64,000 nt of DNA, taken from contig CAJWDP010000011.1 in NCBI GenBank assembly GCA_913030835.1, positions 1-64,000 on the forward strand. Direction: 5' to 3'. The DNA comes from an uncultured Flavobacteriales bacterium (GTDB lineage Bacteria > Bacteroidota > Bacteroidia > Flavobacteriales_D > Parvicellaceae). The notes below the pieces were generated by a model. The model was not told the origin of the DNA. It was given only the letters and a program-made list of their open reading frames with translations, and did not search any database. This document shows, one piece after another, positions 11,184 to 19,682 of the stretch (position 1 is the first letter of the stretch; each line of letters starts with the position of its first letter). Made by a program: the position numbers and the translations under genes.

Positions 11184-13277
11184 TCAATTCGCTTGAATCT
11201 TAAACTCAGTTCTCCTATTTTCTTGTCTGCCTTCGGAAGTCTTGTTTGAAGCAATTGGATATTCAGATCCGTAACCAACCGCAACCAGCCGACCTTCTGC
11301 AATTCCTTTTCCTTTCAAATAGGCAACCACTGCTTTTGCCCTGTCCTCGGATAATTTTTTATTCAAGCTTTCCGACCCCCGATTATCTGTATGTCCGGAA
11401 AGTTCCACTTTAAGGCTACTCACATCTTTCATCAGCTTTACCAAGCGGTCCAACTCCGCACTTGATTCAGGGCGCAAGGTTGATTTCCCCACATCAAAGA
11501 ATACATTTCGAAGCGCAATTTTACTTCCAACTGCAATGTTCTTTAATTCTATTTCTTTATCGATCAGATTGTATTCGCTGTTCTTAGGAATATCGAAATT
11601 CTCGGAATGAAACAAGTAATCTTTGGCTTTGACAGCTATTCCATAGTTTTTACCGCTATTTAGTGAAAGCAGGAATTTTCCCGTTGCGCTATTGGTGGAA
11701 AAGGTCTGGATTACTCTTCCGGTTGAATTGTCCGAAATTTCAATCTTTGCTTCAACGGGTTCTTTGGTGATTGCGTCTATTGTTTTGCCCTTAAACACGG
11801 TTAAGCTTTTTCTGTTCACTTCTACAGATTTTTCAATACGAACGTCCGTTATCGGATTGGCAATACTGGCCAACAGATAATCCTCTGTATCGATCTGATG
11901 GAATTTTTCGGGCCCCCAAAATGTAATTTTATACAGATCCATACCGCCTTTACCACCTTTTCTGTTTGAGGCGATATAAGCATATTTCTCACTCGCCGTT
12001 AATGCAAAAAAATGATCATCGTAAGGTGTATTTATCGGCCAGCCCAGATTTTCAGGTTCAGACCACTGACCTTGCTTTCTTTTTGAAACAAATATATCGT
12101 AACCCCCTATTGAATTGTGTCCTTCTGAAGAAAAGAACATCAGATCACCCTTGGGGTGCATATATACCGAACCTTCATTGAACTTCGTATTTACTTTCTG
12201 CCCTGCTGAGTTCGGGAACTCGTATTTTCTTGTTTTCTTATCCATGACCTGGGAGAAGTAGATGTCGTAACCATAGTTACCCTCTCCTTTTTTTCGATCA
12301 TTTATGTAATAGAGTTTTTTCTCGTTGGCATTGAAACTGCAAAACGTCTGGTTGTCTTTTGTGTTGATCTGTGGTGAAAATGAAACCATAGTAACCCACT
12401 TGGAACCTTTTAATCTCGATTCATATATGTCATACTGACCATCCTCTTCTTTGAACAACAACAATTTAGTTCCATCGTAAGACAACATGCCGGTTGTTTC
12501 ATTGCCCTCTGTATTGATCTCAGGCCCCATATTCTTCGGCCCGGTAAATTTTCCATCTTCTAAGTATGACACGTAAATATCCTGATCCCATTCAAAACCA
12601 TCAGCGGATGGCTTACCATTGTCTCGATTGGATGTAAACATAAGCATTGAACCATCCATAGACACGCATGGACTAAAATCATCTAACGACGAATTTACTT
12701 CCTCCACATTATCCACCCACACTCTTTTTTTATCAGCTGCTATAGTAATTCCGTATTTACACTCACTTATTCTCTTTGATAACATTCTACCTAGCGACTC
12801 TATTTGTTTTGACCTGGAGGAAGCCTGAAAATTTTTATAATACTTGATAGCTTGGTTCCAATCCATCTCAAGCTGATATGCCATTCCCAAATAAAAATCA
12901 ATAAAAGGATCGACTTCAGCATCCAATTGTACAGCTCTTTGAAGAAATTCCAATGCTTTGTGTTTGTTGTTTGTGTACAAATAACAGTTGCCGATCTTAA
13001 AATTAAGCTCAGCATTTTTCGGATTAAATTCCTGAGCCAATAGGTAATTCTGCAGTGCCTGTTTGAAATTCTTCTTCGGGTTCAAAATACTGTAAATCGC
13101 CTCATTTCCGGCATCTCGGAACTCGTCTCCTTTTTTAATATGCTCCACCGCTGTTTTGAATGCTTCTTTGTCCTCTTTAAAATTAGAAGCCTTGAATTCT
13201 ATATTGTTCTGAGCCAGCAGGCCAAAACAACATAAACACAACGCCGCGACGACCACATAATTTTTCATACTTACCAT
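11184..13277 (-). CDS. TPR / beta-propeller / OmpA outer-membrane-associated protein (PorE-like)
   Basis: About 697 residues from an ATG at 13277 that shares a base with the upstream TAA stop (TAATG); ATG at 13268 is an alternative. A signal peptide (YVVVAALCLCCFGLLAQ) is followed by TPRs (roughly 35-170), a PD40-type beta-propeller with repeated blades such as VSMDGSMLMFTSNRD and GYDIFVSKRKQGQW (200-480), a carboxypeptidase-regulatory-like beta domain (510-580), and a C-terminal OmpA peptidoglycan-binding domain (NVFFDVGKSTLRPES, LSGHTDNRGSESLNKKLS). This domain order is the same as PorE of the type IX secretion system, although Bacteroidota carry several paralogues with it. Coupled to the TPR gene upstream. 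It probably links the outer membrane to peptidoglycan. Confidence 0.8.
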   Translation of the reverse strand: MVSMKNYVVVAALCLCCFGLLAQNNIEFKASNFKEDKEAFKTAVEHIKKGDEFRDAGNEAIYSILNPKKNFKQALQNYLLAQEFNPKNAELNFKIGNCYLYTNNKHKALEFLQRAVQLDAEVDPFIDFYLGMAYQLEMDWNQAIKYYKNFQASSRSKQIESLGRMLSKRISECKYGITIAADKKRVWVDNVEEVNSSLDDFSPCVSMDGSMLMFTSNRDNGKPSADGFEWDQDIYVSYLEDGKFTGPKNMGPEINTEGNETTGMLSYDGTKLLLFKEEDGQYDIYESRLKGSKWVTMVSFSPQINTKDNQTFCSFNANEKKLYYINDRKKGEGNYGYDIYFSQVMDKKTRKYEFPNSAGQKVNTKFNEGSVYMHPKGDLMFFSSEGHNSIGGYDIFVSKRKQGQWSEPENLGWPINTPYDDHFFALTASEKYAYIASNRKGGKGGMDLYKITFWGPEKFHQIDTEDYLLASIANPITDVRIEKSVEVNRKSLTVFKGKTIDAITKEPVEAKIEISDNSTGRVIQTFSTNSATGKFLLSLNSGKNYGIAVKAKDYLFHSENFDIPKNSEYNLIDKEIELKNIAVGSKIALRNVFFDVGKSTLRPESSAELDRLVKLMKDVSSLKVELSGHTDNRGSESLNKKLSEDRAKAVVAYLKGKGIAEGRLVAVGYGSEYPIASNKTSEGRQENRRTEFKIQAN

Positions 13278-14380
13278 TATTGACAATTTGCTACTTGATA
13301 TTTTCTTGCTAACTCTGAGCCTAGCTCTCTTCCTTTCGTCCAGTCCTGGCAAGCCCCAACCTGGTCCCTGAGCATCTCTTTTGCTATCCCTCTGTTAACA
13401 TAAGCGCCTGCATAGTTTTGATCCAAATCGATTGCTTTATCACAATCTTTGATGGCTTCACCGTACTCCTCTCGTTTGTGTTTGCACGCACATCGGCCAC
13501 TATATGCCGGTGCATAGTTCGGATTTATTTTTATACAGCTCGTGAAGTCCTTTTCTGCTTCAGCATATTTTCCTTGCTCATAAAACATGGCCGCCCTATT
13601 GCTGTACGCGAGGAAAAATTTCGGGTCAATAGAAAGCGCGCGGCTGTATGCATTTTTAGCTCCTTCAAAATCATTCATCAATTTTTTGGTAGTTCCTATA
13701 TTGTTGTGCACGAATGCCTGATCGTTTTGCAATTCCGCTGATTTGGAATAATCCTGGATTGCCAGATCGTATTTTTGAAGCATCCTATAACAGCTTCCGC
13801 GGTCATTGTAGGCACTGGACAGATTCTGATTCAATCGAATTGCCTTATCGTACATTGATATTGCTTTCAGGTAATCATTAAGCAAGAACCAAGCAACGCC
13901 GGTATTGTAGTATGCGTTTTCATTCTTTGGATTGAAAAACAAAACCTGATTGTAATCGGCAATAGCTGCTTCCTGATTGTTGAGACCTTGATAGGCTCTT
14001 GCTCTGTTGAAGTAAGCCATTTCATGTTCATCGTTCATTCCTATGAGGATACTAAATGTGTTGATCGCAGATGTGAAATCTTCGATTTCCACCTGCGCAA
14101 CACCCTTATTGAAATAGGCAAATTGAAAACTGGAGTCTCCTTCAATTGCCTTATTGAATTGTGCGATCGACTCTTTGTATTTTTTGTTTTGAAAAAGCTC
14201 AATCCCTGCATTGTAAGCATCCTGTGCCGCAGCGGTACGTTCATTTTCGGCATTCAGGGCTTCGATGGAGTCCCGATAGGCTTGTTCCTGATCCGTTAGC
14301 TGATTCTCCGACTGACCATAAACCCCTGAGAAAGCAAATAAGAAGCTAATAGAAAAGGCATAAAAATATTTGTGAATCAT
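13277..14380 (-). CDS. Secreted/periplasmic TPR protein
   Basis: About 367 residues starting at ATG 14380, chosen because a clean signal peptide follows (MIHKYFYAFSISFLFAFSGV then YGQ); the frame is open further upstream only from a non-ATG codon. The mature part is about nine consecutive tetratricopeptide repeats with the usual W/L-G-Y-A-P pattern, for example AYNDRGSCYRMLQKYDLAIQ and AYSNRAAMFYEQGKYAEAEK. It ends with a Cys-containing half repeat (VGACQDWTKGRELG). TPR arrays scaffold protein complexes. Its stop overlaps the start of the PorE-like OmpA gene by one base, so I infer that the two products work together at the outer membrane. Confidence 0.82.
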   Translation of the reverse strand: MIHKYFYAFSISFLFAFSGVYGQSENQLTDQEQAYRDSIEALNAENERTAAAQDAYNAGIELFQNKKYKESIAQFNKAIEGDSSFQFAYFNKGVAQVEIEDFTSAINTFSILIGMNDEHEMAYFNRARAYQGLNNQEAAIADYNQVLFFNPKNENAYYNTGVAWFLLNDYLKAISMYDKAIRLNQNLSSAYNDRGSCYRMLQKYDLAIQDYSKSAELQNDQAFVHNNIGTTKKLMNDFEGAKNAYSRALSIDPKFFLAYSNRAAMFYEQGKYAEAEKDFTSCIKINPNYAPAYSGRCACKHKREEYGEAIKDCDKAIDLDQNYAGAYVNRGIAKEMLRDQVGACQDWTKGRELGSELARKYQVANCQ

Positions 14381-14461
14381 TTTTGTGTGGTTTTCAAAGG
14401 CCAATAAAAATAGATGAATTGGTATTGCAACAGGAATCAACTACCTCACATTTATCAACAA

Positions 14462-14491
14462 TTGATGAAACTAATCATTCCTTTATCTTTG
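14462..14491 (+). promoter_or_regulatory. Promoter for miaE (TTG-N19-TATCTTTG)
   Basis: TTG at 14462-14464 is followed after exactly 19 bases by TATCTTTG at 14484-14491. This fits the Bacteroidota sigma-70-type pattern TTTG-N19-TAnnTTTG. Transcription would begin near 14498, about 13 bases before the miaE ATG. One of the two best promoters in the window. Confidence 0.65.
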
Positions 14492-14510
14492 CATTTCAAA
14501 TTCGAACAAT

Positions 14511-15092
14511 ATGTTGGGTCTAAAGATGGCAACCGATCCCAGATGGGTAAATATCGTTGAAAAAAATATTCAAGAAATTCTTACCGACCATGCCTGGTGT
14601 GAGCAAAAAGCAGCCAGCAATGCAATTACCTTAATGGTGAAGTACCCTCACCTTACCGACCTGGTGGATGCGATGGTGGAAATTGCCAACGAGGAGATTA
14701 CACATTTCGGAATGGTGCATGAAAAAATAAAATCTCGGGGCTATGAATTGGGACCTGAGAGGAAAGATCCTTATGTCCACGATCTGATGGGCTATATCAG
14801 AAGAGGTGGCAGCCCAACGGAAATTTTAGTTGATCGTTTGTTATTTGCAGCGATGATTGAAGCAAGAAGCTGCGAGAGATTCAGAATACTATCTCAAGAA
14901 ATCAATGATGAAGACCTCAGATTATTTTACCATGATTTGATGATCAGTGAAGCGAACCATTACACCACATTTTTATCGTTTGCAAGGCAATACGGAGAAA
15001 ATATTGATGTAAACCAAAGATGGAGCGATTTTCTAGATTTTGAAGCTAATCTAATGCACAATTACGGGAAAGGAGAAACCATTCACGGTTAA
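14511..15092 (+). CDS. miaE: tRNA-(ms2io6A)-hydroxylase MiaE
   Basis: A 193-residue ferritin-like di-iron oxygenase that hydroxylates the isopentenyl group of ms2i6A at position 37 of tRNAs. The six ligands expected of the family can be placed: Glu31 (CEQKAAS), Glu62 and His65 (NEEITHF), Glu117 (MIEARS), Glu147 and His150 (SEANHY). The GYIRRGG segment between helices is also typical. Cytoplasmic. The start at 14511 follows a strong promoter by a short leader; an ATG five codons later is an alternative. It requires oxygen, so the organism is probably aerobic. The enzyme acts after MiaA and MiaB, which are not in the window. Confidence 0.92.
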   Translation: MLGLKMATDPRWVNIVEKNIQEILTDHAWCEQKAASNAITLMVKYPHLTDLVDAMVEIANEEITHFGMVHEKIKSRGYELGPERKDPYVHDLMGYIRRGGSPTEILVDRLLFAAMIEARSCERFRILSQEINDEDLRLFYHDLMISEANHYTTFLSFARQYGENIDVNQRWSDFLDFEANLMHNYGKGETIHG

Positions 15093-15096
15093 ACCC

Positions 15097-15486
15097 TTAC
15101 GAAACAGCACTAAGAATTTTTTTGGACCCTTCACCGTATTTCTCGGTAAATTCCTCGTTTACGATAAACGTCTTGTGTTGACCCACTAGGCGTGAAAATA
15201 ATACCTTGACATTACTACCATCCAATTTGTGCAGTTTCAAGGATACAAAATTGGGAAAGTTCTCTGAGCCTAGGTTTTCCCAACAGTATGGGCAATAACA
15301 CTCTACCAATTCCCCGTCATCTAAAGCCAGTGGTGGGTTGCAATAATATCCGTAAACTCCAGGTTGCGGATGCAAAATTAAGTTGGTCTTTTCTCCGGTG
15401 GTGCGCGTCATCGTGAGCATCACTTCACCTGCTTGACTCAATCCTGCCGAACATTTCGGGCAAGTGTATTTGTACTTTTCAGACAT
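15097..15486 (-). CDS. Conserved zinc-ribbon hypothetical protein
   Basis: A 129-residue protein with cysteines suited to two metal sites: Cys9 and Cys12 (YTCPKCSAG) and a CYCPYC cluster (Cys63, Cys65, Cys68), with Cys49 between. The middle holds a beta-rich stretch (LILHPQPGVYGYYCNPPLAL) and the C-terminus a short alpha/beta part ending ILSAVS. I do not recognise the family. The CPxC pairs suggest a structural zinc ribbon. It converges on miaE with only four bases between the stops and has no operon partner on its own strand downstream. No function is proposed. Confidence 0.6.
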   Translation of the reverse strand: MSEKYKYTCPKCSAGLSQAGEVMLTMTRTTGEKTNLILHPQPGVYGYYCNPPLALDDGELVECYCPYCWENLGSENFPNFVSLKLHKLDGSNVKVLFSRLVGQHKTFIVNEEFTEKYGEGSKKILSAVS

Positions 15487-15658
15487 AAGGTTTCGTTGTA
15501 GCGTTAGTATAATTTGACATTAATCCGGTGTGAATATACGATGAATAGTTTAATTTTTTCGACAAAACAGTATTTTTTTTCAACGAAACACGGTTTCCAT
15601 CAACAAAAACCAAATATTATACTCCATCCGGCACAGATATATAACGGAAATTTGGCGT

Positions 15659-16066
15659 TTAAAGTATTTCAAGAAATTCAATCCACTCCTTGTAAACAGG
15701 AATGGTTTTTTGAGAATTGTAATCCATACACACCAAAATACTTCTACCCGTGGTGTGAACAAGTTGATTCTTGTTGTCATCTTCGGAAAACAATCTGTAG
15801 GAAAGCGTAAAGCTTTTTGTCCCAATATGATCACATTCAATACTAATGTGAATCTTATCGCCCAAGTGAACAGGCAAAATGTAATCGATCTCATTTCTGG
15901 CCAAGATCAAACCTTTACTCTTCCAATCCCAATCATCTGCTACAAACTCAGCGAACAACATCATCCGTGCCTGTTCAAAATACGAGAGATAAACACTGTT
16001 GTGAACATGGCCGGCAAGATCAATATCTTTGAACCGAATTTCTACGGGATAAGTTCCTTTCATCAT
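15659..16066 (-). CDS. Hotdog-fold acyl-CoA thioesterase (4HBT/YbgC family)
   Basis: A 135-residue single hotdog domain. Near the N-terminus it has the 4HBT signature FKDIDLAGHVHNSVYLSYFE, with the catalytic Asp in DIDLAGHV and the HVHN loop, followed by a helix (QARMMLFAE). The core strand EIDYILPVHLGDKIHISIE is typical of YbgC/FadM-type acyl-CoA thioesterases, which hydrolyse acyl-CoAs in lipid or aromatic metabolism. The start ATG overlaps the TGA of the upstream gene (ATGA), indicating coupling with the 133-residue unknown protein. Substrate is unknown. The length is normal for the family. Confidence 0.82.
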   Translation of the reverse strand: MMKGTYPVEIRFKDIDLAGHVHNSVYLSYFEQARMMLFAEFVADDWDWKSKGLILARNEIDYILPVHLGDKIHISIECDHIGTKSFTLSYRLFSEDDNKNQLVHTTGRSILVCMDYNSQKTIPVYKEWIEFLEIL

Positions 16067-16464
16067 GCAATTGGGTTTAGTACTACACTAAAGACCACAA
16101 TTGAATTGAGATCCCTACCGTGATAAAATTTATCCAGAGCGCTTAGAATATTATTTGCCCGGAAATAGGAAGTATGAAGCTCCTCAGCACCCATAAGACT
16201 CCATTGAATCGTATAGGAGCTCTCTTTAACCTTATACTCTCTTAAATAAGCCAGCATTTTATATAAACAATCGTCTTTGGTTAACCCTTCGGTACTGTGA
16301 AATAAAAAAGATTGTTTGTGCCTCGGGTTCACGGTGATCAGATCCAATTTGATATGACCCAGCTCTTCCTTGTACTCAAAAACGATGCTATTTGATTCTA
16401 AGCCTCCAAGAAATCCTTCAATCTCTTTTTCTACCTCACGAGTTAGCGATGTTGTTGCTCCCAT
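16063..16464 (-). CDS. Conserved hypothetical protein coupled to a thioesterase
   Basis: A 133-residue soluble protein that I do not recognise. It looks like a mixed alpha/beta domain: an N-terminal helix (LTREVEKEIEGFLGGLE), hydrophobic strands (HIKLDLITVNP, KQSFLFH, SSYTIQWSLM) and a helix (RANNILSALDKFYHGRD), ending in VFSVVLNP. No signal peptide, membrane helix or metal motif. It is translationally coupled (ATGA) to the thioesterase downstream and has a TATATTTG box about 20 bases upstream. A shared role with the thioesterase is inferred from coupling only. Confidence 0.65.
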   Translation of the reverse strand: MGATTSLTREVEKEIEGFLGGLESNSIVFEYKEELGHIKLDLITVNPRHKQSFLFHSTEGLTKDDCLYKMLAYLREYKVKESSYTIQWSLMGAEELHTSYFRANNILSALDKFYHGRDLNSIVVFSVVLNPIA

Positions 16465-16485
16465 TTACGAATAATTTTAGTTCGG

Positions 16486-16493
16486 CAAATATA
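16486..16493 (-). promoter_or_regulatory. Candidate -7 box for the hypothetical/thioesterase pair
   Basis: Minus-strand TATATTTG, an exact TAnnTTTG match, about 22 nt before the ATG at 16464. A TTG lies 24 nt upstream, longer than the ideal 19. Confidence 0.45.
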
Positions 16494-16560
16494 CTGATTG
16501 TTCAGCATCAGGAGAATCAATTTAAATTTTCCATGGCATTCTCAAATACAATGAAGCTCA

Positions 16561-18441
16561 CTAATCTAGCTTAGAATAGTCCGAATTTTTACTAATAAAC
16601 TCAGGAACAATCCGCTTCATCTGTCCCACGATATCCGTATTCTCTTGTGCATCAAAAGAATCGATGAGCGCTTTAATATGTTCTTCGATTTCTTCAAAGT
16701 CATACTCTTTAACCCGACCGATTAAAATTTGCGGGTGGTGCGTGGGCAATGTATTTTCCTCAGCGGCCAAAAGCTCTTCATACAGCTTCTCTCCAGGTCT
16801 CAAACCGGTAATTTCGATTTCAATGTCCTCTCCTAGCTTAAGTCCACTTAAGCTAATCATTTTTCTCGCTAAATCTATTATTTTGATCGACTCACCCATA
16901 TCAAACACGAATACTTCACCACCCTCACCCATACTACCTGCCTCCAGTACCAATTGACATGCCTCGGGAATCGTCATAAAGAATCTGGTCACCTTCTCAT
17001 GCGTAACGGTTACCGGTCCTCCTTCTCTTATTTGCCTTTCAAACAAAGGAATTACAGAACCATTGCTCCCGAGCACATTACCGAATCGGGTCGTAACAAA
17101 TTGGGTGTTACTTCGCGAGTTGAACGATTGACAATAAATTTCAGCAATTCGTTTTGATGCTCCCATGACATTCGTCGGGTTAACCGCCTTATCCGTAGAA
17201 ACCATAACAAACTTACTTACCTGAAACTGATCAGCTAAGTCAGCCAATATTTTGGTTCCTCGAACATTTGTAAGAACTGCTTCCGACGGATTATCTTCCA
17301 TCATTGGCACATGTTTATACGCTGCGGCGTGATAAACAATTTGTGGTTGGAAAGTAGAAAACAAATTTTTCATCCTGTGCTCATTGGCAACATCACCAAG
17401 CACAGGTTTAACTAAATCTCTGTGGCTTTGAATTCCATTATGCACATCATACAGCGGTGACTCGGCTTGATCCAACATGATTACCTGCTCCGGAATAAAC
17501 TTCAGCACTTGCCGTACGATTTCTGAACCGATCGATCCCGCAGCTCCCGTTACCAGAACCCTTTTCCCTTTCAATTCAGCACTGATCTTATCTTTGGATA
17601 ATTTGATTTCCTTTCTGCCCAACAGATCCTCAATTTTAACCTTTCGAATCTGGCCTGCTTTTAACTCACCATTCACCCAGCTTTCTATCGGTGGGATCGA
17701 TAGTGTTTCAACACCATAATCCAAGCAAATGTCAACCACACTTTTCTTATTGGAAATGTCAGGCTTCAACACACCGATAATCAAACTGTCAATCTCATTT
17801 TTTGAGAGAATATTCGGCAGCTCAGAGGTGGATTGAATGTTAATTCCCTCAATTCGTTTACCGACTTTTTTCGGATCGTCATCCACATAAGCGAAAACTA
17901 CATTCTTATGCTTGTGGTCCTGTTCAAGTGCCCGCCTTAATATTAAACCCAATTCTCCGGAACCATAGATAATCACATTTCTTTTCAGCTTTCCTTTCTT
18001 CCTTGATTCTAGATAAAGCAGCTTTATCATAAATCTACTGGCCAGCATCAGAAAAAGCGTAATTAAAAAGTCTAGAATTATAATTGGCCTAGGTAAAAAA
18101 TAGAAATCATCAACCAAATGATAACGAACCGGCGAAATCAATGCAAATACCAAGGATCCAAATGCAACGGTAAAAAATAATCGTTTCGCATCTTCGGAAC
18201 TCGTATACCGAATTATCCCTCGATACGTTTTCGCAAAATAGAAGGAACTCGCCCGAACCAACAAAAAGATGGGAAACGCCCATTCCAGCTGACTCCATTC
18301 CTTCTCAAGAAATAAAGTTGAATCAGCCACAAAATCAAAACGAATGGCATACGAGATAGCAAGCGACAACACGCAGATGAACATGTCAATTAGAAAAATC
18401 AGCCATCTGGGTGTATTTCGTTCCGGTAGTTTAATCATCAC
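16561..18441 (-). CDS. Membrane-bound nucleotide-sugar 4,6-dehydratase (PglF/WbpM/CapD type)
   Basis: A full-length 626-residue member. Four membrane helices occupy about residues 13-35, 52-68, 86-104 and 118-140. A first Rossmann-like domain follows (NVIIYGSGELG, 155-165), then the catalytic extended-SDR domain from about 293 with TGAAGSIG at 298-305 and VSTDKAVNPTN near 414-424. The SDR Tyr-x3-Lys is Met426-x3-Lys430 (MGASK), the substitution known in PglF and WbpM. The family converts UDP-GlcNAc to a 4-keto-6-deoxy sugar for surface polysaccharide or protein glycosylation. It is divergent from an NAD-sugar epimerase gene and near a glycosyltransferase, consistent with a surface-glycan locus. 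Confidence 0.9.
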   Translation of the reverse strand: MMIKLPERNTPRWLIFLIDMFICVLSLAISYAIRFDFVADSTLFLEKEWSQLEWAFPIFLLVRASSFYFAKTYRGIIRYTSSEDAKRLFFTVAFGSLVFALISPVRYHLVDDFYFLPRPIIILDFLITLFLMLASRFMIKLLYLESRKKGKLKRNVIIYGSGELGLILRRALEQDHKHKNVVFAYVDDDPKKVGKRIEGINIQSTSELPNILSKNEIDSLIIGVLKPDISNKKSVVDICLDYGVETLSIPPIESWVNGELKAGQIRKVKIEDLLGRKEIKLSKDKISAELKGKRVLVTGAAGSIGSEIVRQVLKFIPEQVIMLDQAESPLYDVHNGIQSHRDLVKPVLGDVANEHRMKNLFSTFQPQIVYHAAAYKHVPMMEDNPSEAVLTNVRGTKILADLADQFQVSKFVMVSTDKAVNPTNVMGASKRIAEIYCQSFNSRSNTQFVTTRFGNVLGSNGSVIPLFERQIREGGPVTVTHEKVTRFFMTIPEACQLVLEAGSMGEGGEVFVFDMGESIKIIDLARKMISLSGLKLGEDIEIEITGLRPGEKLYEELLAAEENTLPTHHPQILIGRVKEYDFEEIEEHIKALIDSFDAQENTDIVGQMKRIVPEFISKNSDYSKLD

Positions 18442-18457
18442 ACTGCCTAGGTCCGCT

Positions 18458-18465
18458 CAAATATA
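18458..18465 (-). promoter_or_regulatory. Candidate -7 box for the 4,6-dehydratase gene
   Basis: Minus-strand TATATTTG, exact consensus, about 17 nt before the ATG at 18441. It faces the box at 18508-18515 in the short divergent region. Confidence 0.5.
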
Positions 18466-18507
18466 CTAAAAAGGTAAACCGCGATTAGAAGTTATGCCTC
18501 TCCTGAC

Positions 18508-18515
18508 TATATTTG
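18508..18515 (+). promoter_or_regulatory. Candidate -7 box for the epimerase gene; decides its start
   Basis: TATATTTG, exact consensus, ends 18 nt before the ATG at 18533; a TTAG lies 19 nt upstream in the -33 position. An in-frame ATG at 18494 lies upstream of this box and so would not be in the transcript, which favours 18533. Confidence 0.5.
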
Positions 18516-18532
18516 TGCGTAACAACTTTAAG

Positions 18533-19531
18533 ATGATATCATCTCTAGTAACTGGGGGAGCAGGTTTTATAGGTGCTCATATAACAAACGAGCTCATTGA
18601 AATGGGGCACAATGTAGTCGTCTTGGATGATTTAAGCGGGGGATATCAAGAAAACGTAAATCCTCGTGCATTGTTTGTTGAAGGGTCTATCACCAACTAC
18701 TCACTGATCCTTGAACTTTTCGAAAAACACAATTTTGATTACGTCTATCATTTAGCGGCTTATGCTGCAGAAGGTCTGAGTCATTTCATTCGGCGATTCA
18801 ATTACGATAACAACTTAATGGGAAGTATCAATTTAATCAATGCATCCATCAAGTTCAATGTAAGCTGTTTTGTTTTCACCTCTTCTATTGCGGTTTATGG
18901 TGGAATTGAACCGCCCATGAAGGAAAGTGACTTTCCCCATCCTGAAGACCCTTATGGTGTTGCGAAGTTCTCTGTGGAACAGGATCTGAAAACCGCCAAC
19001 GAGATGTTTGGACTGAATTTCGTCATTTTTCGTCCGCATAATGTTTACGGAGAATATCAAAACATTGGTGACCGATACAGAAATGTGGTAGGGATTTTTA
19101 TGAATCAGTTGATGCAGGGCAAAGAGTTGACCATATTCGGAGATGGAGAACAAACCAGAGCATTTAGCTATATCGGAGACGTCGCACCTCACATTGCGAA
19201 TTGCGTCAATCATCCCGAGGCTATTAATGAAGTATTCAATATTGGCGCTGATCAGGAATATACCGTTAAGGAACTCGCGGAAACGACTCAGAAGGTCATG
19301 GGAATCAGTGGGAAACTGAAATTTTTAGAAGCCAGAAATGAGGTTACCCATGCCTACGCAGACCATTCCAAAGCGTCGAAAACCTTCAATCAGCATAGCT
19401 ATACCTCCCTGGAAGAAGGGCTGACGAGAATGGCCGATTGGGCAAGGACCCATGGTTCTCGAAAAAGCAACAAATTCGAGAATATAGAAATCGACACCAA
19501 TCTTCCGAAAATTTGGCTAGAAGAAAACTAG
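18533..19531 (+). CDS. NAD-dependent nucleotide-sugar epimerase/dehydratase (GalE-like SDR)
   Basis: A 332-residue extended SDR. The Rossmann motif TGGAGFIG lies at about residues 7-14. A catalytic Ser/Thr (FTSSIAVYG) and the YxxxK pair (DPYGVAKF) are intact. RPHNVYGEYQ and a C-terminal nucleotide-sugar region (FGDGEQTRAFSYIGD) mark it as a UDP-sugar epimerase or decarboxylase-like enzyme. The start at ATG 18533 puts the dinucleotide fold at the N-terminus as usual and sits just below a promoter box; ATG 18494 would add 13 residues. Its divergent neighbour is the 4,6-dehydratase and its downstream neighbour is a glycosyltransferase. The exact sugar is unknown. Confidence 0.87.
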   Translation: MISSLVTGGAGFIGAHITNELIEMGHNVVVLDDLSGGYQENVNPRALFVEGSITNYSLILELFEKHNFDYVYHLAAYAAEGLSHFIRRFNYDNNLMGSINLINASIKFNVSCFVFTSSIAVYGGIEPPMKESDFPHPEDPYGVAKFSVEQDLKTANEMFGLNFVIFRPHNVYGEYQNIGDRYRNVVGIFMNQLMQGKELTIFGDGEQTRAFSYIGDVAPHIANCVNHPEAINEVFNIGADQEYTVKELAETTQKVMGISGKLKFLEARNEVTHAYADHSKASKTFNQHSYTSLEEGLTRMADWARTHGSRKSNKFENIEIDTNLPKIWLEEN

Positions 19532-19632
19532 ACGCAGTTCAATCACAGTCGATTTTAAGCCCTTTTTTCCTACAGCCAAACATTTAACGTGAAATAATGG
19601 TACACTTGAATTTTACAGACTAGAAAATATTG

Positions 19633-19640
19633 TAGTTTCG
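19633..19640 (+). promoter_or_regulatory. Possible -7 box before the glycosyltransferase gene
   Basis: TAGTTTCG, one mismatch to TAnnTTTG, about 43 nt before the proposed ATT start at 19683. Weak on its own, but it is compatible with the conserved N-terminus beginning upstream of the first normal start codon. Confidence 0.3.
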
Positions 19641-19682
19641 TCGTGATTCGATTGGTATTATTTCGGTATAAATCAAATTGAC

